Below, piece after piece: positions 1 to 9,515 of a stretch of DNA of 64,000 nt; position 1 is the stretch's first letter, and every line of letters begins with the position of its first letter. Origin of the DNA: Gammaproteobacteria bacterium (GTDB taxonomy: Bacteria > Pseudomonadota > Gammaproteobacteria > Steroidobacterales > Steroidobacteraceae); NCBI GenBank assembly GCA_025357835.1, contig JANYLM010000125.1:29595-93594 (forward strand), given 5' to 3'. Under the pieces are notes generated by a model. That model was not told the origin of the DNA. It was given only the letters and a program-made list of their open reading frames with translations, and searched no databases. The position numbers and the translations under genes were made by a program.

Positions 1-1
1 G

Positions 2-1024
2 GAAGAGCCGACGCATCCCGGGTTGGCCCACTACATTATCCACGCATACGACGTACCGGCGCTGGCGGGGCGAGCGCTTGCGGCGGCGCGACGCTACGGT
101 GAAATTGCTCCAGATACGCCCCACGCGCTGCATATGCCATCACATACGTTCACCCGATTGGGAGAGTGGCAGGCGTCCATTGAAAGCAACCTGGCCGCTG
201 TGGCTGCAGCGCGGCGCCAGGGGCAGACATCAGACGAGTTGCATGCCAGCGACTACGAGACCTACGCCTACCTGCAAACGGGGCAGGATGCGGCAGCTGA
301 ACGAATCGTAAGAGGGCTGCCGGGAATAACGTCGCGTTTCGATCCGAAGGCGGTGTTAATCGGCGCAGGGCCGCCCGCGGCAGCATATTTTGCGCTCGCG
401 GCGATCCCTGCACGATACGCATTGGAGCGACGAGACTGGCAGCAGGCAGAACAGCTTACCGTGCGGGAAACCCCGTTTCCTTTTACTGACGCGGTAACTT
501 GGCTTGCCCGAGGACTGGGCGCAGCTCGACTCGGACATACGGCGGTCGCTGACGAAGCATCCACGGCACTGAAGCGCATTCAGGATCGCCTTGCGGGGGC
601 CAATGAGCCGTACTGGGCGCGACAGGTTGAAATCCAGGCGCTGGCCGTCGCGGCATGGTCAGCGCTGGCAAAGGGCGCCCAAAAGGACGCGCTTCAGCAG
701 ATGGAGTCTGCAGCAGAAATGGAGGACAAGACAGAAAAAAGCGCAATAACACCGGGGCCACTATCGCCGGCGCGGGAGCTGCTCGGGGACATGCTCCTGA
801 GTTTGAATGAGCCTACAAAAGCGTTGGAGCAATTCGAAGCGACGCTTAAGAAAGAGCCGCGGCGCTTCAATTCATTATACGGAGCGGCGCATGCAGCCCA
901 GCTCAGCGGGAATCGGGGTGCGAGTCAAAGTTATTTTCGCGAACTTTTGAGCGTCTGCACGCACTCCGACAAGCCTGCACGATCTGAACTTCAAGAGGCA
1001 AAGCTGTCGATTTCGCAGAAATAG
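2..1024 (+). CDS. TPR-type protein, 3' part only (gene starts before the window)
   Basis: The reading frame is open from the first base of the window, and the first residues (EEPTHPGLAHYIIHAYD) match the interior of a known family of about 500-600 residues. The real start therefore lies upstream. The block HAYD...ALHMPSHTFTRLGEW is typical of uncharacterised TPR proteins of Proteobacteria and Bacteroidetes. Helical repeats run through the remainder, and a clear TPR lies near the C-terminus (PTKALEQFEATLKKEPRRFNS). Catalytic residues are not visible; a scaffold role is the family expectation. The next gene is convergent, so this gene ends its transcription unit. Confidence 0.75.
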   Translation, partial: EEPTHPGLAHYIIHAYDVPALAGRALAAARRYGEIAPDTPHALHMPSHTFTRLGEWQASIESNLAAVAAARRQGQTSDELHASDYETYAYLQTGQDAAAERIVRGLPGITSRFDPKAVLIGAGPPAAAYFALAAIPARYALERRDWQQAEQLTVRETPFPFTDAVTWLARGLGAARLGHTAVADEASTALKRIQDRLAGANEPYWARQVEIQALAVAAWSALAKGAQKDALQQMESAAEMEDKTEKSAITPGPLSPARELLGDMLLSLNEPTKALEQFEATLKKEPRRFNSLYGAAHAAQLSGNRGASQSYFRELLSVCTHSDKPARSELQEAKLSISQK

Positions 1025-1117
1025 CATCGACTCCCCCACCCAATAGTTGACGCTCGCGACTGCCGGCATTGGGCATAAACTCGCCCGACCACTCGCAGAA
1101 GGGGACGAGGTGCCAAC

Positions 1118-2326
1118 TTACCCGGACTCCCCGCCGCAATAGTTGCGGACCCTGTGCGCCTTCTCGAAAGCGGCGGGTGGCAGGGAGTGCGCAAGGGGCG
1201 TTCCGGGCCGCCGGACGGGTGTCGTTTGCAACGAAGCAGCGTAGGCGGCAACGGCAATCATATCGTTGATGCCGAGGTTCGAGACTACGGCGAGCATGGG
1301 TTGACCCGTTGCACCGGAACGGGCGCCAGTCTTGAAGGCCAGCAGCTGGCGCAGCAGGTAGGTCGGCGACCGCCCTGCAATTCGCGGAATTAAGCCAGCA
1401 CCTTGCAGCCGATCCCCATGGCAGCTGACGCAGGCGTAGGGGGCTCCACCTTCCCCGAAGCGGGCTACGGACCGACCACGCTTCAAACTGCCGATTGGAA
1501 CATAGGCAATGTACTGCAGGCCATCGTCGCGGTTTTCGTGACGTGCAGCATCTGGGGTGAACTCCATAAGACGCTTCCCGAGAAGTTCATCGCCGCCGCC
1601 GGGCTCGGCTGCATAAACCCATCCTACGACCCGTGACCGCGGCACGCGTAACACTTCCGCCACTCGGACATGGGACTGCAGCTGCTGCTGCGAAAAATAT
1701 TCAGCGGCGGCCGTCACTTCGTCAGCGGTGACGAACTTGGCTGCGTGGATCATGCGATCCGCTGGACGGTAAAGACCCGGCCAGGCACTGCGTCGGGCGC
1801 CGCTATTGAAGTCCGCCAACTGTTGAACGATGTAGGGCGGCGGCAGTCCCGCAAGCGAGGCGTTCTCAGGTCGCCCCTGGCCCGCTGGCGTGTGGCAATA
1901 GCCACAAGCGAAAACATCGGGCGCGCGGCCGTGAGCGACGACGCTGGGCATCGGCGAGTGTGCTGCGGGAAACCAATCCGGCGCAGCAAACAGATCGCTG
2001 AGATCCGCCTCCGTGTAGGTGACACGGCTGCCGGGGACATGCAGCGGCTTTATGTGATCGTACGTCTGTATCCCAGAAAAGGAGGGGGGATTTAGTGGAA
2101 AGACCCATGCCGGCACGATCGCCTGAATTAGGCGGTCATCGGATGCGGCTACTTCAGCGCCGTAGACGGCCGTGGCTAGCGCACAGCAGAAGCCAACAAC
2201 CGAGAAGATTCCATACACCACGGCCGAAGCGATACTGCGCACTGTTGGCCTCAATGATTCGCGCCGAATTTCGGCTGCCAGGGCAGTATAGAGAAAAGCA
2301 GCGGCTGGTCGAACCGCTATATGCAC
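1118..2326 (-). CDS. Secreted dihaem cytochrome c (c4/c553-like)
   Basis: Two CXXCH haem-binding motifs are present: CGYCH at residues 141-145 and CVSCH at 299-303. Each sits in a class I cytochrome c context, with downstream segments such as PPPYIVQQLADFNSGAR and PTYLLRQLLAFKTGAR that are characteristic of the c4 family. A hydrophobic stretch at about residues 36-56 looks like a signal peptide, so the product should be periplasmic and transfer electrons. The drawn start is a GTG without a clear ribosome site; a later GTG near 2242 just before the signal peptide is an alternative. At 402 residues it is longer than a plain c4 (about 200), with about 110 extra residues before the first haem. 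No oxidase subunit is adjacent, so its partner is unknown. Confidence 0.8.
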   Translation of the reverse strand: MHIAVRPAAAFLYTALAAEIRRESLRPTVRSIASAVVYGIFSVVGFCCALATAVYGAEVAASDDRLIQAIVPAWVFPLNPPSFSGIQTYDHIKPLHVPGSRVTYTEADLSDLFAAPDWFPAAHSPMPSVVAHGRAPDVFACGYCHTPAGQGRPENASLAGLPPPYIVQQLADFNSGARRSAWPGLYRPADRMIHAAKFVTADEVTAAAEYFSQQQLQSHVRVAEVLRVPRSRVVGWVYAAEPGGGDELLGKRLMEFTPDAARHENRDDGLQYIAYVPIGSLKRGRSVARFGEGGAPYACVSCHGDRLQGAGLIPRIAGRSPTYLLRQLLAFKTGARSGATGQPMLAVVSNLGINDMIAVAAYAASLQTTPVRRPGTPLAHSLPPAAFEKAHRVRNYCGGESG

Positions 2327-2368
2327 ACCACGGTAGCATCGACCAACTGCGGTCAGTGGCGTTCTGCG

Positions 2369-4594
2369 TTACTGCACAACCCCATCGATCACGGCCGGCG
2401 GAGCGGTGACCGAGGGTTTGCTCCCCAGGTACTCCACGTCAGAAGCATTCGACGGATCATGGGTTCCGCCGTTGGGCAGGGCCACGGGCGTTAACGACAT
2501 CGATGCGCAAGCGGAAGACGCACTTGCCCCTAAGTTCTTGAGTCGAATCTCGGCGTTCAAGGCTTTGACGAGCAGTGGCGTCGACGGCGTCGCCAGGGTC
2601 ATCGTGGCACCGTCAGGAATTGAGAATTGGGGTACGTAGCGTGCGTTCTGCGTGCTGCAATCGACCGACGCGTTGTTGACTGGGTCGACGCAATTCCCTG
2701 GGATCCCGGATAAGTTTCCGAACCCGTTAAACTGCAGTAAAATCGGCACTCCGGCGTAACTTCCGTAAGAGACTCCCGTCGGCACCGTGTATGCAATGTT
2801 CTGCGGCGCATCCAATGTGACGATGGTGTTCTGATTGGTCAGCCACAATGACTGCTGCCACTGTTGAGTGCCCGTGACCCAGTTGTAGTAAATGGCTGGG
2901 TTCGCCGGCTCGCACACGGTTTGCGCGGGCATGCCCGTTGGGCAATTCGCCGCAGTGAGCGGCGCGTCAAACAACCGTCCCGTATTGATTCCGTTTTGAG
3001 CGTACTGCGAGCCGGACGGGTAGGCGCTGGATTGTTCTAGCACCATGGGCACAGGCGTGGCCCCGGAAGTGTCCTCCAGTCCACCCGTATCGAATTTGTA
3101 GCTGACCGTGTTCGCACTCGGTGCGCTGATCCACTGCATCGCAGTACCGTTGCCATAGGGGGTCGTTTGATTGTTCCCCGCTCGGAACGCAGCCAGTGAC
3201 ACGCCGGTCGGGCACTGGCTCAAGCAATAGAGTTGGATAGACGCGCTGCCGGGGATTACGGTGGACTGTGAATAGTAGTACACGGCGTCCGATGGCGTGT
3301 GCGCCGCGCCCGTGGGTGCAATGTTGATATTGCCGCCATAGGAATTCGCGAAGCCCGAGATCGGCAAGTGCGCGAATGCATTTGCGTCTATGGTCGCGGC
3401 GGGAGAGATGTTCGACTCCACGCAACCGCTATTGCTGCATTGTTGCGTCCCGGTGACGGTGAAGTTCTGGTTCGCTGAATTCCACTGAATAATCCAATTC
3501 TGAAATCCAGTAACGGCCGGGTTCCCGCTGGTAACTCCTGTCAAGTCGGCCCCAACGGACAACGGGATGTTGTTCAGCGAATCGAGCGTCGTGGCTTGCT
3601 GAGTCCACTTGGTTAGCTTTCCGCCGACTTTGGCAAGATTGTAATTCGTGCTGTTGTTCGGACGTTGGTCGATGACCGCCAATCCCGCGATCGGCTGCGC
3701 ATCGGCAATGCTGTTCAGGTCCAAGCCGTCGAAATTGATACCCCAATAGTTGACGAAGCCATAGTAACTACTGCCCGAGTAAGTAGCCCGAATAGGAAAG
3801 CCGGGATGGGCAAGGTCGACGCGCGAGCCGTCGTTAGCATTGTAGGTGCCATACTGCCATACCGATATTTCGGCGTTGGCCTTGGAGCGATCAAAGCATT
3901 CGTCGTTGGTTCCGTCGCTGCGGCGAAAATAGTTGGCGTTATAGGCAAAGTTGTAGGAAGTTCCGCCAACGCTTGCGATCGTGCCCGAGCCCGAATTGGT
4001 GGTGCCGGCCGACAGCGCCATCGCGGTGTTGCTTGAGTTCGGGCCAGTTTCGAATTGACTGATTGAGGCGGCCTGAGAATCGATGTAGCCGTTAAATGCG
4101 GTCACGCCGCTCTTTTTCCCGAGGTAGTCCATCCGAAAAAGGCCATAGGGTTGAGTTGCGGTGGGCGACTGGGTGGCGCTGAGGTACGCGTAGATGTCGG
4201 TGCTGCCTCCTTGGCCCTGGGCCATCGATAGCCACACTTTTCCGATCATCGGGTCAGCGTTCGATTTTCGCGTCACATCAAGGGTCGCAGTCGCAAAATT
4301 GGTGGCTCCCGCCGCGCTGCTGCTGCTTTGTTTGCTATCGCATTTATTCATGTCGACCAATGCGATGTACGGACCGGCGTTCACCTTGGCGCCGGCGTTC
4401 ATTGAGCCGATTACGCAAAGAACCATGTTGAGGCTCGAAATCCCCTCCGCTGTCATGTCCTGTACGTACTCACTCTGCGGGTCCGTCAGGTAAGGGGCGG
4501 TAGCAGGCATTGCCGCTTGAGCCGTAGTGGCTGCAATGCTGCATTCCAGTGCACTGGTAACAAGGATAGCGATGCGTATGGTTTTGAAGTTCAT
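2369..4594 (-). CDS. Large secreted protein of unknown function
   Basis: The start is placed at the ATG at 4594 because it opens directly into a signal peptide (MNFKTIRIAILV...AAMPATAPY). Upstream codons in the same frame overlap the lipoprotein gene and read as non-coding. The mature protein of about 710 residues is rich in Asn, Ser, Thr and Gly, and has several paired cysteines (for example NKCDSKQ, QQCSNSGCVES, CLSQCPTG) that suggest disulfides in an exported protein. I do not recognise a catalytic motif. It begins 11 bases after the stop of the small lipoprotein gene, so the two are very likely co-transcribed and may act together at the cell surface. Function unknown. Confidence 0.7.
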   Translation of the reverse strand: MNFKTIRIAILVTSALECSIAATTAQAAMPATAPYLTDPQSEYVQDMTAEGISSLNMVLCVIGSMNAGAKVNAGPYIALVDMNKCDSKQSSSSAAGATNFATATLDVTRKSNADPMIGKVWLSMAQGQGGSTDIYAYLSATQSPTATQPYGLFRMDYLGKKSGVTAFNGYIDSQAASISQFETGPNSSNTAMALSAGTTNSGSGTIASVGGTSYNFAYNANYFRRSDGTNDECFDRSKANAEISVWQYGTYNANDGSRVDLAHPGFPIRATYSGSSYYGFVNYWGINFDGLDLNSIADAQPIAGLAVIDQRPNNSTNYNLAKVGGKLTKWTQQATTLDSLNNIPLSVGADLTGVTSGNPAVTGFQNWIIQWNSANQNFTVTGTQQCSNSGCVESNISPAATIDANAFAHLPISGFANSYGGNINIAPTGAAHTPSDAVYYYSQSTVIPGSASIQLYCLSQCPTGVSLAAFRAGNNQTTPYGNGTAMQWISAPSANTVSYKFDTGGLEDTSGATPVPMVLEQSSAYPSGSQYAQNGINTGRLFDAPLTAANCPTGMPAQTVCEPANPAIYYNWVTGTQQWQQSLWLTNQNTIVTLDAPQNIAYTVPTGVSYGSYAGVPILLQFNGFGNLSGIPGNCVDPVNNASVDCSTQNARYVPQFSIPDGATMTLATPSTPLLVKALNAEIRLKNLGASASSACASMSLTPVALPNGGTHDPSNASDVEYLGSKPSVTAPPAVIDGVVQ

Positions 4595-4605
4595 GATGGC
4601 GATCC

Positions 4606-4767
4606 CTAGTTGGCGGTGACGACCGACACCGATTTCGGGGTGTCGAGCCCAGTGACCTTGGCGGCAGGCGGGGGGGTCGTCGCGGCCGGCGCGGTCGAGC
4701 CGCTCGAGCATCCGGCTATCCACCCGGTCGCCATCAAAGTCACAAGCACGCAGATCAAGAATTTCAT
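4606..4767 (-). CDS. Small lipoprotein (53 aa)
   Basis: Read from the ATG at 4767, which has GGAG about 8 bases upstream, the product is 53 residues. It has a hydrophobic leader (MKFLICVLVTLMATGW) and a lipobox IAGC, followed by a Ser/Thr/Ala/Pro-rich tail. The mature peptide is only about 34 residues. The longer open frame upstream to 4926 lacks a plausible ribosome site and reads as low-quality coding sequence. The gene lies directly upstream of the large secreted protein. Possible roles are membrane anchor or assembly partner; both are inference. Confidence 0.65.
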   Translation of the reverse strand: MKFLICVLVTLMATGWIAGCSSGSTAPAATTPPPAAKVTGLDTPKSVSVVTAN

Positions 4768-4941
4768 GCAGCGAACTCCATTGAAGACGTTGTGTCGCGC
4801 TGCGCCATCGTTCGGCGCAGTCAATGACACTGCATCGTCACCCTTCGCGGCTTCTGAAGGGGTCAATGGAGAACAGGTTCTCATTCCGAGACTAGGTTCT
4901 CGGCGCTTGCTGTGCAACGTTGCCATTGCCTGCCGTCCCGT

Positions 4942-5265
4942 TCAGGAGTGGTGCGTAAAGGCGACGTCGGCAACCAAGCTATCGATCGTCGCCAGGGCGG
5001 CAATGCGCGGGAAACAGGCGCGCATATCGGGGCTTGCCTGCATCGCCTGAATTGCCGCCAGATCGCGCCACTGCGAGTAGATCACCACTCGACTGAGGTC
5101 TTTGGCGACCAAGAAGCTGGTTGAGATCCAGCCGTCGAGTGTGCTGATCACCGTCTTGGTGTTCTCGCGGAGCAGCTCGAGCAACGCCTGCTGGTTTGAC
5201 GGTTCTACGGTCAGGGTGTTGACCAGGGTGGTGACCTTGCGGTCGATCGTAATTTTCGGGTCCAT
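4942..5265 (-). CDS. ABM-domain protein (antibiotic biosynthesis monooxygenase fold)
   Basis: The start at the ATG at 5265 is preceded by GAGG about 6 bases upstream. The frame continues upstream to 5328, but that part reads as non-coding. The 107-residue product shows the ferredoxin-like ABM pattern: a first strand (VTTLVNTLTV), a helix with QQALLELLRENTKTVISTLDG, then SFLVAKDLSRVVIYSQWRDLAAIQAMQ. Members are small dimers that act as quinol or haem monooxygenases or as binding proteins; the substrate here cannot be deduced. The gene stands apart from its neighbours by more than 150 bases on each side. Confidence 0.75.
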   Translation of the reverse strand: MDPKITIDRKVTTLVNTLTVEPSNQQALLELLRENTKTVISTLDGWISTSFLVAKDLSRVVIYSQWRDLAAIQAMQASPDMRACFPRIAALATIDSLVADVAFTHHS

Positions 5266-5514
5266 CTGTTGCCTCGCCAAAATGGTTGGGTGGGTGTTCG
5301 CCCTGTATAGACGCCCCGCGAGACCCAAACGGATCGCTCGATGAAGTTTCTTTTCAATGGACCCGATCGGAACAATGCCTGCGCACGCTAGCTGTCGAGA
5401 AGCCTGTTCATATTTGTCGTAGCCAAACTACGATAATCCAGACAAAACCACAGAGCGCCCTTTAAGTGAGGCGGATTCGAATGGCCGCCATGCGCCCACT
5501 GTCCACAACGCCGC

Positions 5515-8484
5515 TCAGGCTTTGCGCAACGTGCGCAGGCTTGTGCGCATGGCGCGAGTCATCCAGTGATCCGCACCCCGCACGTGCTGCAGCGTGGCGA
5601 GCGCGGCTTGTAATTGGTAGCGGGCCGAACCGAACTGCCGACGCTCGGCCAAGCATACGCCGTACACGCCTTGCGCTTCAGCGTGGCGCCAGCCGGTATT
5701 CGGATCGTCCGGCGGCCGAAGCGACAACGCCTGGCGGGCGACCGCACAACCGGTAGCGACGTCATGCCGAGCTAACTCAATGCGCGCTTTCGCTAGGAAC
5801 GCAGTGGCCAGTTGCTCTGAATCCAGTGCTTTCAAGCCGGTCAGGGCAGCGATTCCAGTGTCGACCTCTACTCGCGCACTCTCTTGATCGCCGGCGGCGG
5901 ATTCGCTCAAGGCGTATTGCACGCGCGCGACGGCGGCCTCCGGCGGCGGCACGTCGGCCAGGGTCTTGCGCATACGCTCCGCCAGTTGTTGCTGGACCAC
6001 CGCTTGGTCGGCATGCCCCGATAGGCGCAGCACGATGCCGAGATCATCCAAAGAGATCGCCACCGCCCGATTGTTCTCGCCGAGCAGCCGGCGACGCGAC
6101 GCCAATACTTCGCGAGTGATGCGTTCGGCCTGAACCAGATCGCCCGACTCTCTCAACGCGACGGCGAGATGCGCCTTGGAGATGAGCGCGAAAGGATGCT
6201 CGGGCTTGCCTTGTGCCGCCCAGATCGCCATCGCCTGGCGGCTGAATTCGGCGCTGCCGGAGAAATCGTCCAGGTGCATGCGCAACACGGCGAGATTGTT
6301 CAAGGTGGTGGCAAGATCCGGATGGTTGTTTCCCAACACACGCTGCTGCATCGCCAGTGCTTCACGATATAGCGGGTCGGCTTCGCGATAGCGTTTCAGG
6401 CGATCGAACGCACGGGCCTCGTTGGCGAGCGCAAGGGCCAGCAGGGGGTGGTTGCTCGGCAGCAAGCGCCGGTAGATGTCGATCGCCTCGTCGAATACCG
6501 GCAACGCCTGCGCGATATGATCAGTCTGCATGCGGAACACCCCGAGATTCACGAGGTTTTCAGCCACATCGAGATGTTTCTCGCCGTAGAGCGCGCGAAA
6601 CATCGCCAGCGATTGTTCGGTCAGCGCGGTTGCTTGATCTATGCGGTTCATGTCGCCATACAGCGCTGCAAGCTGGTTGAGCTGCGCGGCGATTTGCGCG
6701 TGCGGCGCCTTCAATGCCGCCCGGGACAGGGTGAGCGCCTGCTTCAGCAATGCTTCACCTTGCGCGAATTCACCCCGACGGCGTGCAATCTCGCCCTGCA
6801 AAGCAAGATCTTGCGCGACTTCCGAGCCGTCGCGTCTGCCGGCAGCCCGGTGCTCGGCCAGCGCCGCATTGGAGGCGATCGATGCGGCAGGGTAGTCGCC
6901 CCTCTCGTACTGCGCGCGCGCCAACAGGCCCAGTGTGTCGGCGCGAGAGACATCGTCGGACTCACCGGCAACGCGCAAGGCAAGGGAGCGCTGCAGCAGG
7001 GCAACCGCTCGGTCGTTGTCGCCCAACCCCTGGTAGATGGTCCCCAGCACCACGGAAAACGACGCTTCCAGCTGCGGCTGTGTTGCCAATTGCAGTTGCA
7101 TACGCTTGTCGCCGGCATCCAGCACTTCCCGCGCACTCAATTGGAGTCCACCGGGCATGGTTTTAGGATCCGCGACACGAAACACGTCGACTAGATATTG
7201 GGTCACTGCTTGGGCACGTAATGCATGCGCGCGCGCGCGCGACGCCTGCGACAACGCAAATGTGGTGACGGCGAGCAGGCCGACCAGACCTAGGGCCGCC
7301 GCTGGAACACTGACACGATGTCGGGCGATGAATTTGCCGCTGCGATAGACAAGCGTGTCGCGCCGAGCCGCGATCGGATGCCCGTCCAGCCATCGGCGCA
7401 AGTCCTGCGCGAGGGCCTCAACCGTGGGATAGCGCCGGTCCGGCTCGCGTTTCAGCGCCTTGAGGACGATGGTGTCGAGATCGCCGCGAAACCTGCGGGA
7501 GGGGATTCCGGGCAGCGCTCGTGCATCACCGGCGGCCTTGCTGGGCGGCAACGGCTCACTGGGTACGAATTGCCGTGGTCCCTCGACGCTTGTTGCATCG
7601 TCCTGTCTGTTGGCACGGCTCCCGGTCAGAAGTTCGTAGAGCAAACATCCGATACCGTACACGTCGGTCGCGGTGCTGACCGGTTCGCCGCGCAACTGCT
7701 CCGGCGAGGCATAGCTGGGGGTGAAGGGGCGTTGCAATTGCGTGCGGGTTTGTAGCGTGGCCTCCTGTGCCCCTCCGTCGAGCAGCTTTGCGATCCCGAA
7801 GTCAAGCAGCTTCACCTCGCCGCTGTCGGTGACGATGACGTTCGACGGTTTGATGTCAAGATGCACGATTAGTTGCCGATGCGCGAACTGCAGCGCAGCG
7901 CAGATCTGTAGGGCGCATTCCAGCCGCGCCCGCAGACCCAAGGAATGCGCTGCGCAATATTCAAGGAGTGGTGCGCCCTCGACGTATTCCATGACGAAAT
8001 AAGGACGGCCGTCGGCGGACATGCCGCCATCGAGCAGCCGCGCAATGTTGGGATGGGACAGCCGGGCCAGAATTTGGCGCTCGCGAAAAAAGCGCGCAAG
8101 CACGGCTTCGCTGTCCATGCCGCGCTTGATGAGCTTCAGTGCAACGCGCTGGTCGAACTGCCCATCGATGCGTTCCGCCAGCATGACCACGCCCATGCCG
8201 CCGCGGCCCAACTCGCGTTGCACGCGCCAGCAACCGATGGTGGTTCCGATCGGTGCGGCCTCGGTATCGCGCGCCCACTGTGCGGCAACGGCGATGCGCA
8301 ATTGAGGGACGCGTTGATCGAGCACGTGGCCGGCGGCATCCGCCGCCATCAGGAGCTCAACCTCGTGGCGCAATTCATGATCGCCGCCGCAACAGCGAGT
8401 GAGCAACTCATCGCGTCCAGACACCGGTGAGACGACTACTTGATCGAACACCGCGCTGATGCGGCGCCAGCGCTCGCTGTCCAT
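5515..8484 (-). CDS. Membrane Hanks-type Ser/Thr protein kinase with TPR sensor region
   Basis: The kinase domain spans about residues 85-365: glycine loop GRGGMGVV at 93-100, ATP lysine K117 in VALKLI, catalytic loop HLDIKPSN at 208-215, DFG at 228-230, and SPEQL in the activation segment. The catalytic loop reads HLD rather than HRD, so it lacks the usual Arg. One membrane helix follows at about 391-411. After it come roughly 560 residues of kinesin-light-chain-type TPRs (for example NNHPDLATTLNNLAVLRM), predicted to lie outside the membrane. The ATG is one base past the stop of the ECF sigma gene, so translation is coupled. This sigma-kinase pair is a recurrent arrangement in Xanthomonadales and Acidobacteria, and the kinase probably controls the sigma factor. 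Confidence 0.93.
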   Translation of the reverse strand: MDSERWRRISAVFDQVVVSPVSGRDELLTRCCGGDHELRHEVELLMAADAAGHVLDQRVPQLRIAVAAQWARDTEAAPIGTTIGCWRVQRELGRGGMGVVMLAERIDGQFDQRVALKLIKRGMDSEAVLARFFRERQILARLSHPNIARLLDGGMSADGRPYFVMEYVEGAPLLEYCAAHSLGLRARLECALQICAALQFAHRQLIVHLDIKPSNVIVTDSGEVKLLDFGIAKLLDGGAQEATLQTRTQLQRPFTPSYASPEQLRGEPVSTATDVYGIGCLLYELLTGSRANRQDDATSVEGPRQFVPSEPLPPSKAAGDARALPGIPSRRFRGDLDTIVLKALKREPDRRYPTVEALAQDLRRWLDGHPIAARRDTLVYRSGKFIARHRVSVPAAALGLVGLLAVTTFALSQASRARAHALRAQAVTQYLVDVFRVADPKTMPGGLQLSAREVLDAGDKRMQLQLATQPQLEASFSVVLGTIYQGLGDNDRAVALLQRSLALRVAGESDDVSRADTLGLLARAQYERGDYPAASIASNAALAEHRAAGRRDGSEVAQDLALQGEIARRRGEFAQGEALLKQALTLSRAALKAPHAQIAAQLNQLAALYGDMNRIDQATALTEQSLAMFRALYGEKHLDVAENLVNLGVFRMQTDHIAQALPVFDEAIDIYRRLLPSNHPLLALALANEARAFDRLKRYREADPLYREALAMQQRVLGNNHPDLATTLNNLAVLRMHLDDFSGSAEFSRQAMAIWAAQGKPEHPFALISKAHLAVALRESGDLVQAERITREVLASRRRLLGENNRAVAISLDDLGIVLRLSGHADQAVVQQQLAERMRKTLADVPPPEAAVARVQYALSESAAGDQESARVEVDTGIAALTGLKALDSEQLATAFLAKARIELARHDVATGCAVARQALSLRPPDDPNTGWRHAEAQGVYGVCLAERRQFGSARYQLQAALATLQHVRGADHWMTRAMRTSLRTLRKA

Positions 8485-8485
8485 C

Positions 8486-9040
8486 TCACTGCTCCAAAGC
8501 GCGGTTGGCCAGACCGAGGCGCTGCACGAGGAACGCGCGTGCCCGCCGCCAATCGCGATAGATGGTGCGCACGGCGAGTCCCTGCAGTTCGGCTATTTCT
8601 TCCAGCCGCAGGCCGCCGAAGACGTGACACTCGACCACATTCCCGGCGCGAGGATCGAGTTCGGTCAGTTCCGACAGGCTTTGATCCAAGGCCAGCATAT
8701 CGGCCATGTCACCCGAGTCCTCGGCGTGGTCTTCGTTCAATTCGGTAAAGACGACCCGGCCGCCGCGTTTTAAGCATACGTGGCTGCGCGCGTGGTCGAT
8801 CAATACCTGCCGCATGGCGCGGGCCGTCAGCGCCAGAAAATGCGCACGCTCCAGCCCCTGCGCACGCGAATGCGACGACAGCTTGATGTACACCTCGTGC
8901 ACCAAGGCCGTGGTATTCAACGTGAGCGACTCGCCCACCCGTAGCCGCTGGCGGCTGGCGACGCGGCGTAATTCCTCGTACGCCAGTGCAAACAGGCGTT
9001 CCGGGGTTTCGGCAGGCTGGACTGGATTGAGGGGCTGCAT
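8486..9040 (-). CDS. ECF-type RNA polymerase sigma factor (TIGR02999-like)
   Basis: The 184-residue protein has the ECF layout: region 2 (ERLFALAYEELRRVASRQR, LVHEVYIKLS, HFLALTARAMRQVLIDHAR) and region 4 (VVECHVFGGLRLEEIAELQG, AVRTIYRDWRRARAFL). The helix-turn-helix is at about residues 145-170. The combination RAMRQVLIDHAR with a short acidic linker is typical of the group found beside TPR-bearing Ser/Thr kinases. AGGA lies before the ATG at 9040. No anti-sigma gene is present; the partner is the kinase that starts one base downstream, so control by phosphorylation is the likely mode. Confidence 0.92.
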   Translation of the reverse strand: MQPLNPVQPAETPERLFALAYEELRRVASRQRLRVGESLTLNTTALVHEVYIKLSSHSRAQGLERAHFLALTARAMRQVLIDHARSHVCLKRGGRVVFTELNEDHAEDSGDMADMLALDQSLSELTELDPRAGNVVECHVFGGLRLEEIAELQGLAVRTIYRDWRRARAFLVQRLGLANRALEQ

Positions 9041-9076
9041 AGCGTCCTACGATGCTCGACGGCGGGCATCCTCGAT

Positions 9077-9420
9077 GCGGGCGCCGCTCAGGCCGGATGA
9101 CTTTGACCTCATTCGGGCGGAACCGCAACTTGTTCACGAACTCTGTCAGCAACCCGCATCGAATCGCGTATTAGCTAACTAGCGATGTTGCTTTCATGGC
9201 CACAACGCTCGGAATTTACAGACTTATGGAGCAAGCGATGAATTGTACATATTGTGTGTCACTGGCCAACCGTGACTACCTTGACCGGCGTTCCCGATGA
9301 GACTAGTTTTGACCGCGAAGATCGGGGCAAAAAAACGCTGTTTCTGCCCTCGGCACCGGCGTTGGCCGGTTTAGTCGCCTGCGTCAAGGTGCCGGCGACA
9401 CGGTCCGCAAGACTACGGTC
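9077..9420 (+). pseudogene. Decayed copy of the leader/lipoprotein module found at 10797-11120
   Basis: This stretch aligns with the promoter, leader and first codons of the lipoprotein gene at 11044. A 28-base block at 9143-9170 is identical to 10860-10887, and a second identical block of more than 20 bases covers the region ending GCTTTCAT at 9197. Similarity continues through the ribosome site and leader ATG (9238), the segment encoding VPDE..REDR, and a signal-peptide-like run ending LVACVKVPA. In this copy the lipoprotein ATG has become CAA and one base has been inserted in an A run near 9330, so neither ORF is intact. After about 9420 the similarity ends. The region carries no other gene and also forms the upstream region of the ScyD-like gene. 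Confidence 0.7.
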
Positions 9421-9515
9421 ATTGTTCTTGAAATCTATCCTAAAAAGACTTGATTCGGCGGCGGCCTGAAGGTCGCAATCGTCTGGTACTACATCGACAA
9501 AGAAGGGGAAAACTC

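Noticed and set aside
6448..7194. 248-codon plus-strand ORF
   Set aside because: Antisense to the TPR part of the kinase gene for the same reason.
7222..7239. Alternating GC run that could form Z-DNA
   Set aside because: It lies within the kinase coding sequence (Ala/Arg codons) and needs no separate explanation.
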